From assembly GCF_002179965.1 (NCBI RefSeq), contig NZ_NGUQ01000018.1, forward strand, positions 372,001-436,000: 64,000 nt of DNA. Reading direction: 5' to 3'. The notes beneath the pieces were generated by a model, which saw nothing but the letters and a program-made list of their open reading frames with translations, was not told where the DNA came from and made no database searches. A program made the translations under genes and the position numbers. How positions within the stretch are numbered: position 1 is the stretch's first letter; every line of letters starts with the position of its first letter. This stretch comes from Pandoraea sp. PE-S2T-3 (GTDB taxonomy: Bacteria; Pseudomonadota; Gammaproteobacteria; Burkholderiales; Burkholderiaceae). Below, piece after piece: positions 16,690 through 25,234 of this stretch.

Positions 16690-16942
16690 ATTCCCGCACT
16701 CCTAATCCCGCGCATCACGCCGGAGGCAGGCACCACGGGCCTGCCGGCCCGGCGTTCGGTTCGAGCACCGACGCATCAGCACAAATTGGGGTGGCGAAGC
16801 GCGATTGGCTGACTACAATTTGTACGTGCAGTCCACAAGATAAGCACTGATACGAAGCAAAACATCCGGACGCTCGCTCGCAAGGGCGATCAGTCAGGAA
16901 GCAGGGGCCCTCACGTGACGTTTCAACCGCTCCAGGGGAGGC
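16690..16942. other. Intergenic region before the 198-residue exported protein gene
   Basis: It holds the hairpin at 16725-16745. A TACAAT at 16814-16819 could be a -10 box, with TTGGGG (16786-16791) too far upstream to be a good -35 box. No other gene or repeat is visible. Confidence 0.3.
16725..16745 (+). terminator. Hairpin after the large MscS-type gene
   Basis: GGCAGGC (16725-16731) pairs with GCCTGCC (16739-16745) across a 7-nt loop, 36 nt after the stop codon. No T-run follows, so termination is inferred from position and stem strength. Confidence 0.4.
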
Positions 16943-17539
16943 ATGTCCATGACGTGCCTAAACGAAACGATTGTCGGCGCAATGCTCTTTTCGCTCGGCG
17001 GATTCGCGTTCGCTGGCGGACCCGGCACAGACTCATCCGAAGGGATGATGGTGGCAAACATTGCCCCTATCGCCTCGATGCCGCCGGAGACCGCTGCGTT
17101 GGCTCCCGAGCCTCGCCACTTCCTCCACCGCTTCGAGACGACGCCACAACCACCGGCGCCCACTGCCTCGAACGAGGGTCCTGCACTCTTCCCCTTCACG
17201 CCCTCAGTCGCGCGCATCGACGACACTGTCGACAGTGCGTATGTCGTGCCGCCGGGTTACGACGTGCGCCACCTCACAGGGAACGCCACTGCATCGCCGG
17301 GACAACCTCCCGGGCAGGCGACGGGATCCACCGGGACCAGCGCGCTTCGCGGGCTGCCGTCATCGGTTGCGCAAGTCTCCATCGTTCAGTGGAACAACGA
17401 AGACTCGAAGCTCGGCTCATCGCCCCAGCGCGGCTTGCAAGTGCGCACTGACGACTGGGTCGTCTCGGCGAGCGCACGGGTTGCCCTGTTCCGCTCCCAC
17501 GACACCGGCGCCACCATCTACGTGCGACGACGCTTCTGA
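16943..17539 (+). CDS. Exported hypothetical protein, proline-rich
   Basis: A 198-residue protein with a short N-terminal hydrophobic segment (IVGAMLFSLGGFAFA) and a likely cut after AFA. The rest is Pro-, Ser- and Ala-rich up to about residue 130. A compact C-terminal part then shows beta-like alternation, VAQVSIVQWNNEDSKLG to WVVSASARVALFRSHDTGAT, ending YVRRRF. I do not recognise a family; a periplasmic or cell-surface role is inferred from the signal only. AGGGGAG lies directly before the ATG at 16943. The gene is convergent with a LysR gene 27 nt downstream. Confidence 0.65.
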   Translation: MSMTCLNETIVGAMLFSLGGFAFAGGPGTDSSEGMMVANIAPIASMPPETAALAPEPRHFLHRFETTPQPPAPTASNEGPALFPFTPSVARIDDTVDSAYVVPPGYDVRHLTGNATASPGQPPGQATGSTGTSALRGLPSSVAQVSIVQWNNEDSKLGSSPQRGLQVRTDDWVVSASARVALFRSHDTGATIYVRRRF

Positions 17540-17566
17540 ACGCGTCGCACCGGTCAGCATCACGGC

Positions 17567-18460
17567 TCAGTTTGACGAGAGCCGGTCGATCATCATCGCG
17601 ACGAAGGTATCCGCCACTGGCGGCAGCGTGCGTCCACGCTTCTTGATCAAAGCAATGGGACGCAGGAACGCGGGATCGTCAATCGTCTTCACGCGCAACT
17701 CAGGCTCGGCCCTCACCTCACGTGCCGACGCGGGCAGAATCGTCACACCGAGTCCGGCGCGCACCATCGCGACGGCCGTCATCATGTAAGTCGCTTCGCA
17801 GGCAATCTCCGGCGTGTGACCCGCGTCGGCGAAAGCACTGTCGACTACCGCCCGCACGCTCGTGCCTTGCGATGTCAGGACAAGCGGTTCGCCCGCAAGA
17901 TCGGCCAACGTGATGCGTCTGCGGCGTGCCAGCGAATGCTGTTGCGGCAACACGGCCACCAGCCGATCGCCGCCCGCATGCAACACTTCAAACGCGGGGT
18001 CGTTCAACTCACCGCCTGTCAGGCCAATATCGACTTCTTCATTACGCACCAGCGTATTCACCACACCGGCGACCGCGTCGCGCACATGAAACCCGGCGCG
18101 CGGCACGACGGCCTTCACTTCCTGAATCAGCTCGGGCAACACGCTCGCCGCGAACGTGGGCAAGCACGCGATGCGCACCGTACCGGTTGATCCATCGCCC
18201 AGCGAGCGCGCGTCGACCAGCACCTGCTCCATGTCTTGCAGTGACTTTTGCAATAGCGGCAACAGATCGCGTCCCGTCGGCGTGAGCGCCACATTGCGAC
18301 TATTGCGATCGAAGAGCCGCACACCCACCGTCTCCTCCAGCCGACGGATCTGCACGGTCAGTGCCGGTTGCGACAAGTGCAGCCGTGTGGCCGCCCGCGT
18401 GAAGCTGCCGGTCTGTGCAACCGCGATAAAAGCACGAATGTCCCGAAGGTTCAGATCCAT
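17567..18460 (-). CDS. LysR-type regulator (divergent to CitMHS transporter)
   Basis: A 297-residue LysR regulator. The N-terminal helix-turn-helix is MDLNLRDIRAFIAVAQTGSF...SQPALTVQIRRLEETVG, and the effector domain runs from about residue 90 (TVRIACLPTFAASVLPELI). The PALTVQIRRLEE recognition helix is CynR/CbbR-like in general style. The ATG at 18460 is preferred; a TTG seven codons upstream is less likely. It is divergent from the citrate-type transporter and AtuA genes, with a 6-7-6 dyad in the 100-nt gap, so it most probably controls them. Confidence 0.9.
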   Translation of the reverse strand: MDLNLRDIRAFIAVAQTGSFTRAATRLHLSQPALTVQIRRLEETVGVRLFDRNSRNVALTPTGRDLLPLLQKSLQDMEQVLVDARSLGDGSTGTVRIACLPTFAASVLPELIQEVKAVVPRAGFHVRDAVAGVVNTLVRNEEVDIGLTGGELNDPAFEVLHAGGDRLVAVLPQQHSLARRRRITLADLAGEPLVLTSQGTSVRAVVDSAFADAGHTPEIACEATYMMTAVAMVRAGLGVTILPASAREVRAEPELRVKTIDDPAFLRPIALIKKRGRTLPPVADTFVAMMIDRLSSN

Positions 18461-18483
18461 TATGGTTTGTAATGACTGCAATC

Positions 18484-18502
18484 AAATCATTTCAATTGAT
18501 TT
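18484..18502. promoter_or_regulatory. Putative LysR operator (AAATCA-N7-TGATTT)
   Basis: Perfect inverted half-sites, AAATCA (18484-18489) and TGATTT (18497-18502), 23 nt upstream of the LysR start and 58 nt upstream of the transporter start. This is the normal place for an autoregulatory LysR recognition site. Confidence 0.6.
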
Positions 18503-18560
18503 ATCACAGCCCCGAACTTACGCTCCATCGCATTAAAAGACAATATTTGGAGACAAGCAC

Positions 18561-19865
18561 ATGCTGCCATTACTGGGGCTGGCGACCATCGTCGTGCTGC
18601 TCGGCGCGATTCTCTCGAAGCGGATGTCGCCGCTCGTAGCACTCATCATCGTGCCGATCGTCGCGTCGCTCATCGGCGGGTTCGGCTTTCAGACCAGCAA
18701 GTTCGTGATCGACGGGCTCAAGAGCCTGGCACCGGTCGTGGGCATGTTTGTCTTCGCCATTCTTTATTTCGGCACGATCACCGACGCGGGCACGCTCGAC
18801 CCGATCATCGACCGCATTCTGCGCGCCGTGGGTACACGCCCCAGCCGCATCGTGGTGGGTACGACGTTGCTGGCGCTGCTGATTCACCTCGACGGTTCGG
18901 GTGCGGTCTGCTTCCTTGTCACCATCCCCGCGATGCTGCCGCTCTACGATCGCCTCGGGATGGACCGGCGCGTGCTGGCCGCCGCCGTGTCGATGGCCGC
19001 AGGCATCAACTTCCTGCCTTGGACGGGGCCGATGATTCGTGCGTCGGCATCGCTGCATCTGCCCGTGTCGAGCCTGTTCAATCCGTTGATTCCCGTGCAG
19101 GCGGTCGGACTGGTGTTCGTGTTCGGCATGGCGTACTGGCTGGGCCGTCGCGAGGAGAAGCGTCTGGGTCTGACTGGCGGCAGTGCTTCGGTGCCGGTAC
19201 CCAAGCGCGAACTCACCCCGGAAGAACAGGCACTGCGCCGACCCAAGAACTTCTGGTTCAACATCGTGCTCACCCTGATCGTGCTCGGCACCATGGTCGT
19301 CATGGGCGAGAAGATTCCGCCGGCGATCATGTTCATGGTCGGCCTGTGTATCGCACTGATGGTGAACTATCCGAACGTCGACATGCAGCGCAAGCGCATC
19401 GACGCCCATGCGCGTGCCGCCCTGATGATGGCGGGCGTGTTGCTCGCTGCCGGCGTCTTTACCGGTGTGATGCAGGGCAGCGGCATGCTCAAGGCGATGG
19501 CGCAGGCCGCCGTCGGCTTTGTGCCGCCGGAGATGGCCGGACACATTCCAGTGGCGCTCGGGCTGATGTCGATGCCGCTGAGCATGCTGTTCGACCCCGA
19601 CTCGTTCTACTTCGGCGTGTTGCCGGTGATTGCCGAAGTGGCTGGTCAACTGGGTGTACCGGCGGTGCACGTCGGTCAGGCCGCCTTGCTGGGTCAGATG
19701 ACGACCGGTTTCCCGGTCAGCCCGCTCACGCCGGCCACTTTCCTCGTCGTGGGCCTATGCGGCATCGACCTCGCCGATCATCAGAAATTTACGTTCCCGT
19801 TGTTGTTCGGTGCGTCGATCGTCATGACGATCGCGGCCGTCGTCCTCGGCGTTTTCCCTATCTAA
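18561..19865 (+). CDS. CitMHS family transporter (citrate/tricarboxylate:H+ or metal-complex symporter)
   Basis: A 434-residue inner-membrane protein of the CitMHS family, which imports citrate-like acids, sometimes as metal complexes, with protons. It has about eleven to twelve hydrophobic segments, with the family blocks LLALLIHLDGSGAVCFLVTIPAMLPLYDRL, NFLPWTGPMIRA and the C-terminal GQMTTGFPVSPLTPATFLVVG. TTTGGAGAC lies seven bases before the ATG at 18561. It is followed after 25 nt by the AtuA-like gene, so both should be one operon under the divergent LysR. The substrate is not decided by sequence; a branched or hydroxylated di/tricarboxylate would fit the partner genes. Confidence 0.9.
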   Translation: MLPLLGLATIVVLLGAILSKRMSPLVALIIVPIVASLIGGFGFQTSKFVIDGLKSLAPVVGMFVFAILYFGTITDAGTLDPIIDRILRAVGTRPSRIVVGTTLLALLIHLDGSGAVCFLVTIPAMLPLYDRLGMDRRVLAAAVSMAAGINFLPWTGPMIRASASLHLPVSSLFNPLIPVQAVGLVFVFGMAYWLGRREEKRLGLTGGSASVPVPKRELTPEEQALRRPKNFWFNIVLTLIVLGTMVVMGEKIPPAIMFMVGLCIALMVNYPNVDMQRKRIDAHARAALMMAGVLLAAGVFTGVMQGSGMLKAMAQAAVGFVPPEMAGHIPVALGLMSMPLSMLFDPDSFYFGVLPVIAEVAGQLGVPAVHVGQAALLGQMTTGFPVSPLTPATFLVVGLCGIDLADHQKFTFPLLFGASIVMTIAAVVLGVFPI

Positions 19866-19890
19866 GCAGTCATCACCGGATGCTATTCGC

Positions 19891-21249
19891 ATGACAGCCC
19901 ATCAAGACACTGGCCGCATCCGGATCGGCGCGGGCGCGGGATATTCCGGCGACCGCATCGAACCGGCCGTCGAACTCGCGGAACATGGCGCCCTCGACTA
20001 TCTCGTCTTCGAATGCCTCGCCGAACGCACGATTGCCATCGCGCAACAGGCGCGGCGCCGGGACCCGCAACAAGGTTACGACCCGCTGCTCGAAGCGCGC
20101 ATGCGCGCAGTGCTGCCCGCCGCAATGCGCAACGGCGTGCGGATCATCTCGAACATGGGCGCAGCCAATCCGTTGGCGGCTGCGCAAAAGACGGCACAAA
20201 TCGCCCGCTCGCTCGGACTCGATAACGTGAAGGTCGCTGCCGTCACCGGCGACGACGTGCTCGACGTGGTCATGCGCAGCGACCTGAACTTTGAAGAGTC
20301 CGGTGAGCCCGTCGCGGCCTACCGTGATCGCATCGTGTCGGCCAACGCGTATCTGGGCGCGGCGGGTATCGTCGACGCGCTCGCCGCGGGTGCCGACATC
20401 GTGCTGACCGGCCGCGTCGCCGACCCGTCGCTCTTTGCCGCCCCGCTGATTCACGCGTTCGGCTGGCGCATGGATGACTGGCACACGCTGGGTCAGGCGA
20501 CCGTTGTGGGCCATCTGCTGGAATGCGCTGGGCAAGTGACCGGCGGCTACTTCGCCGATCCGGGCGTCAAGGACGTGCCGAATCTGGCGCGTCTCGGTTT
20601 CCCGATTGGCGAGGTGTCGGCCGACGGCTCCGTGGTCATCACCAAGGTGCCGGGATCGGGGGGCCATGTGACGCCCGCGACTTGCAAGGAACAACTGCTG
20701 TACGAGATTCACGATCCGCGCCGGTATCTGCAACCCGACGTCGTTGCCGATTTCTCTGAAGTCGTCGTGAGGGAAGAAGCCACAGACCGCGTGCGAGTCA
20801 CTGGCGGGCAAGGCACGCCGCGCACCGGAACGCTGAAGGTGTCTGTCGGCTATGTCGATGGTTTCATCGGCGAAGGCCAAATTTCGTATGCCGGCCCCGG
20901 TGCCGTGGCACGGGCGAGGCTCGCCCTCGATATCGTTCGTGAACGACTGACGTTGACCGGCGTGCAGACGAGCGAACTCCGCTTCGACCTGATTGGCGTG
21001 AACGCCCTGCATGGCGAAACAGCAGGTTCACACCATGCGCAACCCTACGAAGTGCGGGTGCGCGTGACGGGACGCACGGCGTCGGCAGAACAGGCCGTAC
21101 GCATCGGCAATGAAGTGGAAACGCTGTACACGAATGGCCCGGCAGGGGGCGGTGGCGTGACCAAGTCGACGCGCGAAGTCCTCGCCGTGCAATCGGTGCT
21201 GTTGCCGCGCGAACACGCGACACCGGCGTTCTCCTTTGTCGAGGCCTGA
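19891..21249 (+). CDS. AtuA family protein (DUF1446; acyclic terpene utilization AtuA-like)
   Basis: A 452-residue soluble protein of the AtuA/DUF1446 family. Characteristic parts are IRIGAGAGYSGDRIEPAVELAEHG at the N-terminus, LDYLVFECLAERTIA, RIISNMGAANP, ADIVLTGRVADPSLFAAPL and GGYFADPG. AtuA was named from the citronellol/geraniol catabolism cluster of Pseudomonas, but many members occur beside carboxylate transporters with no terpene genes, as here. The biochemical activity is not established. The ATG at 19891 has only a weak binding site. The small partner gene begins one base after its stop codon, so the two products probably form a complex. Confidence 0.88.
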   Translation: MTAHQDTGRIRIGAGAGYSGDRIEPAVELAEHGALDYLVFECLAERTIAIAQQARRRDPQQGYDPLLEARMRAVLPAAMRNGVRIISNMGAANPLAAAQKTAQIARSLGLDNVKVAAVTGDDVLDVVMRSDLNFEESGEPVAAYRDRIVSANAYLGAAGIVDALAAGADIVLTGRVADPSLFAAPLIHAFGWRMDDWHTLGQATVVGHLLECAGQVTGGYFADPGVKDVPNLARLGFPIGEVSADGSVVITKVPGSGGHVTPATCKEQLLYEIHDPRRYLQPDVVADFSEVVVREEATDRVRVTGGQGTPRTGTLKVSVGYVDGFIGEGQISYAGPGAVARARLALDIVRERLTLTGVQTSELRFDLIGVNALHGETAGSHHAQPYEVRVRVTGRTASAEQAVRIGNEVETLYTNGPAGGGGVTKSTREVLAVQSVLLPREHATPAFSFVEA

Positions 21250-21250
21250 G

Positions 21251-21592
21251 ATGAAACTACGTGAACTGGCGCACTCGCGCACCGGCGACAAGGGCAATAC
21301 GCTGAACGTCTCCGTCATCTGCTACGACGCGCAGCACTACGAGCACTTGCGCGCCGCGCTCACCCCTGCCTACGTGAAAGCCTTCCTGCGCGATGTCGTG
21401 CATGGCGACGTGGTTCGCTACGAGCTGCCCCGTCTGGCCGCCTTCAACTTCGTGTTGGGCAACGCGCTGGGCGGAGGCGTCACGCGCTCACTCGCGCTGG
21501 ACGCCCACGGCAAGTCGCTGAGTTCGGCACTGATGGATATTGAAATCCCGGACGTGCCAGCGGTACCGGCAGCACCGGCAGCACCGGCATGA
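21251..21592 (+). CDS. AtuA-associated small subunit
   Basis: A 113-residue protein matching the small ferredoxin-fold-like domain found either fused to the C-terminus of AtuA proteins or encoded next to them. The motif MKLRELAHSRTGDKGNTLNVSV near the N-terminus and FNFVLGNALGGGVTRSLALDAHGKS in the second half are typical. The ATG at 21251 lies one base after the AtuA stop codon, with GAGG just inside the AtuA gene as ribosome binding site. The C-terminus is an Ala/Pro-rich tail (VPAVPAAPAAPA) not needed for the fold. It is the last gene of the LysR-controlled operon. Confidence 0.82.
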   Translation: MKLRELAHSRTGDKGNTLNVSVICYDAQHYEHLRAALTPAYVKAFLRDVVHGDVVRYELPRLAAFNFVLGNALGGGVTRSLALDAHGKSLSSALMDIEIPDVPAVPAAPAAPA

Positions 21593-21596
21593 GGCC

Positions 21597-22889
21597 TCAG
21601 TAGTCGTCTTCGTCCATGTCATCTTCCGAGATATCTCGCTGGTCGTCGGAGGTATCGCTGGTATCGTCCTCGGAATCGTCGCCGAAGTTCAGCTTCAGCG
21701 GGCGGAGGTCTTTCGACGGTATCTTGGTGGAAGAGAACCCGTGGTGCGTCTTCACGTGCCCCACTGGAACGCGATGATCGTCGGTGGTTACGATGTACCT
21801 GCCGTCGCTCGTCGTGGCGATGCCCTTGCTGATGCGGTGTGGTGACATGCTGTAGGCCGCCTTCGTCCCCGGGGTCATGGGACCGCCGCCGAGAAAGTGG
21901 GAATGAAGGCGGTCACTGACGCGTATATTGTTGGTCGAGTGGCTGCCGAGATCCGGAATATTGCCGTGCAACGCGTTCACCTTTGACAGGAACGGGCGCA
22001 ACAACGAGACATCCTTCGTCGACTTGGACGATGACCATATCTTGACGACACGATCCCGTTCGTCGCGGAAGTCCTCGATTTGCTCTTCGACCATCTGCTT
22101 GTAACCTGATGGCAAAAGGCCCTTGACGTCGCCTTTCAGATTGAGCCGCTTGCGCTGCTCGGTCGCATCAACGAGCCGGTCCGTCCAGCGGACCAGATCC
22201 AATGCCGTCTCCTTTCCGGTCCCGAACAGCAGCACGCTGGAGCGAATGTCGGAGAACGGCATACGATGCGGCATGGCGAGGTCGAAATCGCTGAGACTGA
22301 TATCGCTTTTGTCCTTGCCGCTTTGTACCGACGCCGTGCCCTTGGCAAGCTCATAGGCCTTCTTGGGAAACGAAGGGCGCGAGAGCTCGCCGTCGTCATC
22401 TTCCTTTTCATACTCCTTGGCGAGGGTTGTGATGAATTCATCGAGGTCGTCGTATTCGTACGGCGCCCCGCCCTCGCCCGCCATGTCCTTGATGTGTGAG
22501 CGCCAACCGCGCCGCCACAATTCGGAACGCTCATCGCTGTCGATCTCTTCGATCAACTCCCTCGTGGTATTACCCCCCGGCTTCGTGAATTCGTCCTCGC
22601 CAATCTTGATGACGCGCTGAATCACCGGCATACGACTCACCGCGCCAGCCTGAGGACCGCCGACAACGCTTCGCTGCGCGGTCGTACGGGGGCTGCCCTC
22701 GATCAAACTGGCCAACGCCCGGCCAGCTTCACCGCGCGCACTGCGATCCATCAATTGCCGAATCCGGCCTTGGGATTGACTCTCAGGGCGAAGATCAGAC
22801 TGAAAGGAGGCACGACCGCCCGCCGGTCTGTCGGCCGGCCGTCCCATCCCATGGCGTGCGTCACGCTCGGACTCGGTTGCCCTTTTCAT
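21597..22889 (-). CDS. Orphan protein with eCIS-effector-like N-terminal linker, unknown C-terminal domain
   Basis: A 430-residue protein I cannot assign firmly. Residues about 40-95 contain RIRQLMDRSARGEAGRALAS, then SPRTTAQR and PVIQRVI. This spacing of SPxxxAQR followed by xxQRxx recalls the linker of DUF4157-type proteins linked to extracellular contractile injection systems. The middle and C-terminal parts (LHSHFLGGGPMTPG, GIATTSDGRYIVTTDDHRVPVGHVKTHHG) are His- and Gly-rich and could be a catalytic domain. The last 30 residues are extremely acidic. GAGGAC lies nine bases before the ATG. Base composition is lower in GC than its neighbours (32 of 60 at 22021-22080). It has no obvious partner or immunity gene, and no injection-system genes are nearby. 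Confidence 0.6.
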   Translation of the reverse strand: MKRATESERDARHGMGRPADRPAGGRASFQSDLRPESQSQGRIRQLMDRSARGEAGRALASLIEGSPRTTAQRSVVGGPQAGAVSRMPVIQRVIKIGEDEFTKPGGNTTRELIEEIDSDERSELWRRGWRSHIKDMAGEGGAPYEYDDLDEFITTLAKEYEKEDDDGELSRPSFPKKAYELAKGTASVQSGKDKSDISLSDFDLAMPHRMPFSDIRSSVLLFGTGKETALDLVRWTDRLVDATEQRKRLNLKGDVKGLLPSGYKQMVEEQIEDFRDERDRVVKIWSSSKSTKDVSLLRPFLSKVNALHGNIPDLGSHSTNNIRVSDRLHSHFLGGGPMTPGTKAAYSMSPHRISKGIATTSDGRYIVTTDDHRVPVGHVKTHHGFSSTKIPSKDLRPLKLNFGDDSEDDTSDTSDDQRDISEDDMDEDDY

Positions 22890-23031
22890 TCGACGGTGTC
22901 CTCGTGGTTATCTGCCCGCACCCGGTGCATCGCGCCAGAGCCGGCTCCCCGCGACAATACCCCGGCTTACCGATAAACCAGCGAGGCAAACCACTGTTTG
23001 AATGGTTTGCTCCACCGCGCCGCCCACAGGC

Positions 23032-23445
23032 TTATGCGCCCGGCTTCACCGCCGTCACATCGATCTCGACCAGCCATTCCGGGCGCGCCAGCGCCTGCAC
23101 CACGATGCCGGTCGACACGGGGAATACGCCTTTGAGCCACCGCCCCATCACCAGATAGACGGCCTCGCGATAGCGCGGGTCGATGATGTAGACGGTGACT
23201 TTGCAGATGTCCTCAAGCTTGCTGCCGCATTCTTCGAGCAGCATTGCCACGTTGGCCATCGCCTTCTCGGTCTGCGCCGTGACGTCACCAATGCCGACGG
23301 ACTCGCGTGTGTCCAGATCCTGACCGATCTGGCCGCGCAGATAAATGGTGTTGCCCGCGACTACCGCCTGACAGAGATCGTTGTCGAGCTTCTGCTCCGG
23401 ATACGTTTCGCGGGTGTTGAATTTGCGGATTCGGGTGTGCGTCAT
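23032..23445 (-). CDS. RidA/YjgF-YER057c-UK114 family protein (atypical active site)
   Basis: A 137-residue RidA-like protein; family members are homotrimers that hydrolyse reactive enamines and imines or related compounds. The fold markers are LCQAVVAGNTIYLRGQIGQD, AQTEKAMANVAMLLEECGSKLEDICKVTVYI and the C-terminal LVEIDVTAV. Archetypal RidA has a catalytic Arg in a PARS motif, whereas here the matching stretch reads FPVSTGIVV with no Arg, so standard 2-aminoacrylate deamination is doubtful. It is the last gene of the ABC/ureohydrolase operon, 6 nt after the ATPase gene, so it may process an intermediate of the imported nitrogen compound. Confidence 0.88.
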   Translation of the reverse strand: MTHTRIRKFNTRETYPEQKLDNDLCQAVVAGNTIYLRGQIGQDLDTRESVGIGDVTAQTEKAMANVAMLLEECGSKLEDICKVTVYIIDPRYREAVYLVMGRWLKGVFPVSTGIVVQALARPEWLVEIDVTAVKPGA

Positions 23446-23451
23446 GAGCGT

Positions 23452-24210
23452 TCAGTGCGTCAGAATTTTCGAAAGGAAGCGTTTGACGGCCGGGTTGGCG
23501 GTGTCCTGAAAGAACGCGCCGGTCGGGCAGTCTTCGACGATGGCGCCGTCTTCCATGAAGACCACGCGATGGGCCACGCGCCGGGCGAAGCCCATCTCGT
23601 GCGTGACCACCATCATCGTCATGCCGTCGCGGGCGAGCTCCACCATCACGTCGAGCACTTCGTTGACCATTTCGGGGTCGAGCGCCGAAGTCGGTTCATC
23701 GAACAGCATCGCCTTGGGGTCCATCGACAACGCGCGCGCAATCGCCACGCGCTGTTGCTGACCGCCCGACAACTGGCCCGGATACTTGTGCGCGTGCGCC
23801 GACAGCCCCACACGATCGAGTAACGCGCGCGCTTTGGTGCGCGCGGTATCGGCGTCGCGTCCCAGCACGATCTGCTGGGCCAGCGTGAGGTTGCGCGTCA
23901 GGTCCAGATGCGGGAACAACTCGAAGTGCTGAAACACCATGCCGACCTTGCTGCGCAGGTTCGGCAGGCGTGTCGTCTTCGCCATGAGCGACACGCCATC
24001 GACCACGATGTCGCCCTTTTGAATCGGTTCCAGCGCATTGACGGTCTTGATCAACGTCGACTTGCCCGAGCCCGACGGCCCGCAGACCACGACAATCTCG
24101 CCCTTGTTCACTTGCGTCGAACACGCCTTCAACACGTGGTGCGTGCCGTACCACTTGTCGATGCCCCGGATATCGATGACCGGCTCGGCCGAACTCGCTT
24201 GCGGGTTCAT
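23452..24210 (-). CDS. ABC transporter ATP-binding protein, polar amino acid type (GlnQ/HisP-like)
   Basis: A 252-residue ATPase that powers the adjacent permease pair. Walker A is GPSGSGKST, the signature is LSGGQQQRV, and Walker B with its catalytic Glu is MLFDEPTSALDPEMV. The H-loop is VTHEMGFARRVA. It matches the GlnQ/ArtP/HisP group in length and motifs. Its start overlaps the stop of the ureohydrolase gene by four bases (24207-24210), showing translational coupling between transport and catabolism. It is complete, with no odd residues. Confidence 0.95.
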   Translation of the reverse strand: MNPQASSAEPVIDIRGIDKWYGTHHVLKACSTQVNKGEIVVVCGPSGSGKSTLIKTVNALEPIQKGDIVVDGVSLMAKTTRLPNLRSKVGMVFQHFELFPHLDLTRNLTLAQQIVLGRDADTARTKARALLDRVGLSAHAHKYPGQLSGGQQQRVAIARALSMDPKAMLFDEPTSALDPEMVNEVLDVMVELARDGMTMMVVTHEMGFARRVAHRVVFMEDGAIVEDCPTGAFFQDTANPAVKRFLSKILTH

Positions 24211-25190
24211 TTGCCGGCCTGCTTGTCGGCGGGCTTGTCAAAATACCCGGCACGAATCGAAGCGCCGATCAGGTTGAGAATCAACCGGCCGGCCGTCACG
24301 CACGAGATCAGATTCGCGTCGTCCTTCTCGGGCTGAATCTCCACGATGTCCATGCCCACGACGCGCCCCTTGCGCACCAGCCCGTGAATCAGCTTGCGCG
24401 CCTGTACGAAGGTCACACCGCCCGGTGCCGGTCCTGCCACGGCGGGCATCGTCGACGGGTCCAGTCCATCCGCATCGATCGTCAGGTAGTAATTGCCGCC
24501 ATCGGGAATCCGGTCGAGCACCGCATCCATCCCGATATCGTGCAACTCGTAAGCCGTGACCAGCTCGGCACCATAGGCGCGTGCGGCCACCAGTTCGGCT
24601 TCGCGCCCGCTGCCCTGAGCGCGCAGGCCAATCTGAATGATGCGATCCACGTGCGCCATTTCCGAAGCACGGCGAATCGGGCTCGACAGCCCTTCACGCA
24701 CGCCGTTCACTTCGTCGCGCCAGTCCAGATGCGCATCGATATGCACGAGCGTAATCGGCCCCTTCTGATCGAGCCCGCGCAGCACCGGCGTGGTGATGCC
24801 GTGGTCGCCACCGAGCACGATGGGCATGGCACCGCCCGCCGCGATCTTGCGAACGGCCGCTTCGGCACGTGCATAGTGCTCACCCGGCTTCGTCAGGTCG
24901 GGAATGATGTCGCCGCAATCGACAAACCGCACGTCGGTGCGCCCCTGCAACAACGGGCCATCGATGTCGAAGTCGTAGTGATCGGGCTTGCGCGCCACGC
25001 GATCCGTCGCCTGACGAATTGCGGAGGGCGCATTGGTCTGGTCGTTGCTGAAGTCCGACGCTGCATACGGCGCGCCGTACGGCATGCCGAGCACGGCAAT
25101 ATCGGCCTTCAGGTTGTCGATGTCGAGATCGAGTTCCGAATACAGCAACGTCGGGTGGCCGATTCGCGGCGCAACGGTATAGGTAGTCAT
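24207..25190 (-). CDS. Ureohydrolase (agmatinase/arginase family, likely guanidino-acid hydrolase)
   Basis: A 327-residue binuclear-manganese hydrolase that removes urea from a guanidino group. Metal-ligand motifs are GGDHG (residues 127-131), DAHLD (152-156) and a later DADGLDP. The family includes agmatinase, guanidinobutyrase, guanidinopropionase and proclavaminate amidinohydrolase; the sequence alone does not choose among them. The N-terminal part (about 75 residues before the first strand motif) is typical of the guanidino-acid enzymes. The ATG at 25190 has AAGGAC upstream; the frame continues open further upstream but overlaps the permease gene. Being embedded inside an ABC transporter operon points to an imported guanidino compound. 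Confidence 0.9.
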   Translation of the reverse strand: MTTYTVAPRIGHPTLLYSELDLDIDNLKADIAVLGMPYGAPYAASDFSNDQTNAPSAIRQATDRVARKPDHYDFDIDGPLLQGRTDVRFVDCGDIIPDLTKPGEHYARAEAAVRKIAAGGAMPIVLGGDHGITTPVLRGLDQKGPITLVHIDAHLDWRDEVNGVREGLSSPIRRASEMAHVDRIIQIGLRAQGSGREAELVAARAYGAELVTAYELHDIGMDAVLDRIPDGGNYYLTIDADGLDPSTMPAVAGPAPGGVTFVQARKLIHGLVRKGRVVGMDIVEIQPEKDDANLISCVTAGRLILNLIGASIRAGYFDKPADKQAGK

Positions 25191-25234
25191 CGTGTTGTCC
25201 TTGGTGGTGGCGTTCGAGAGAGGTCGCAGTGCCG

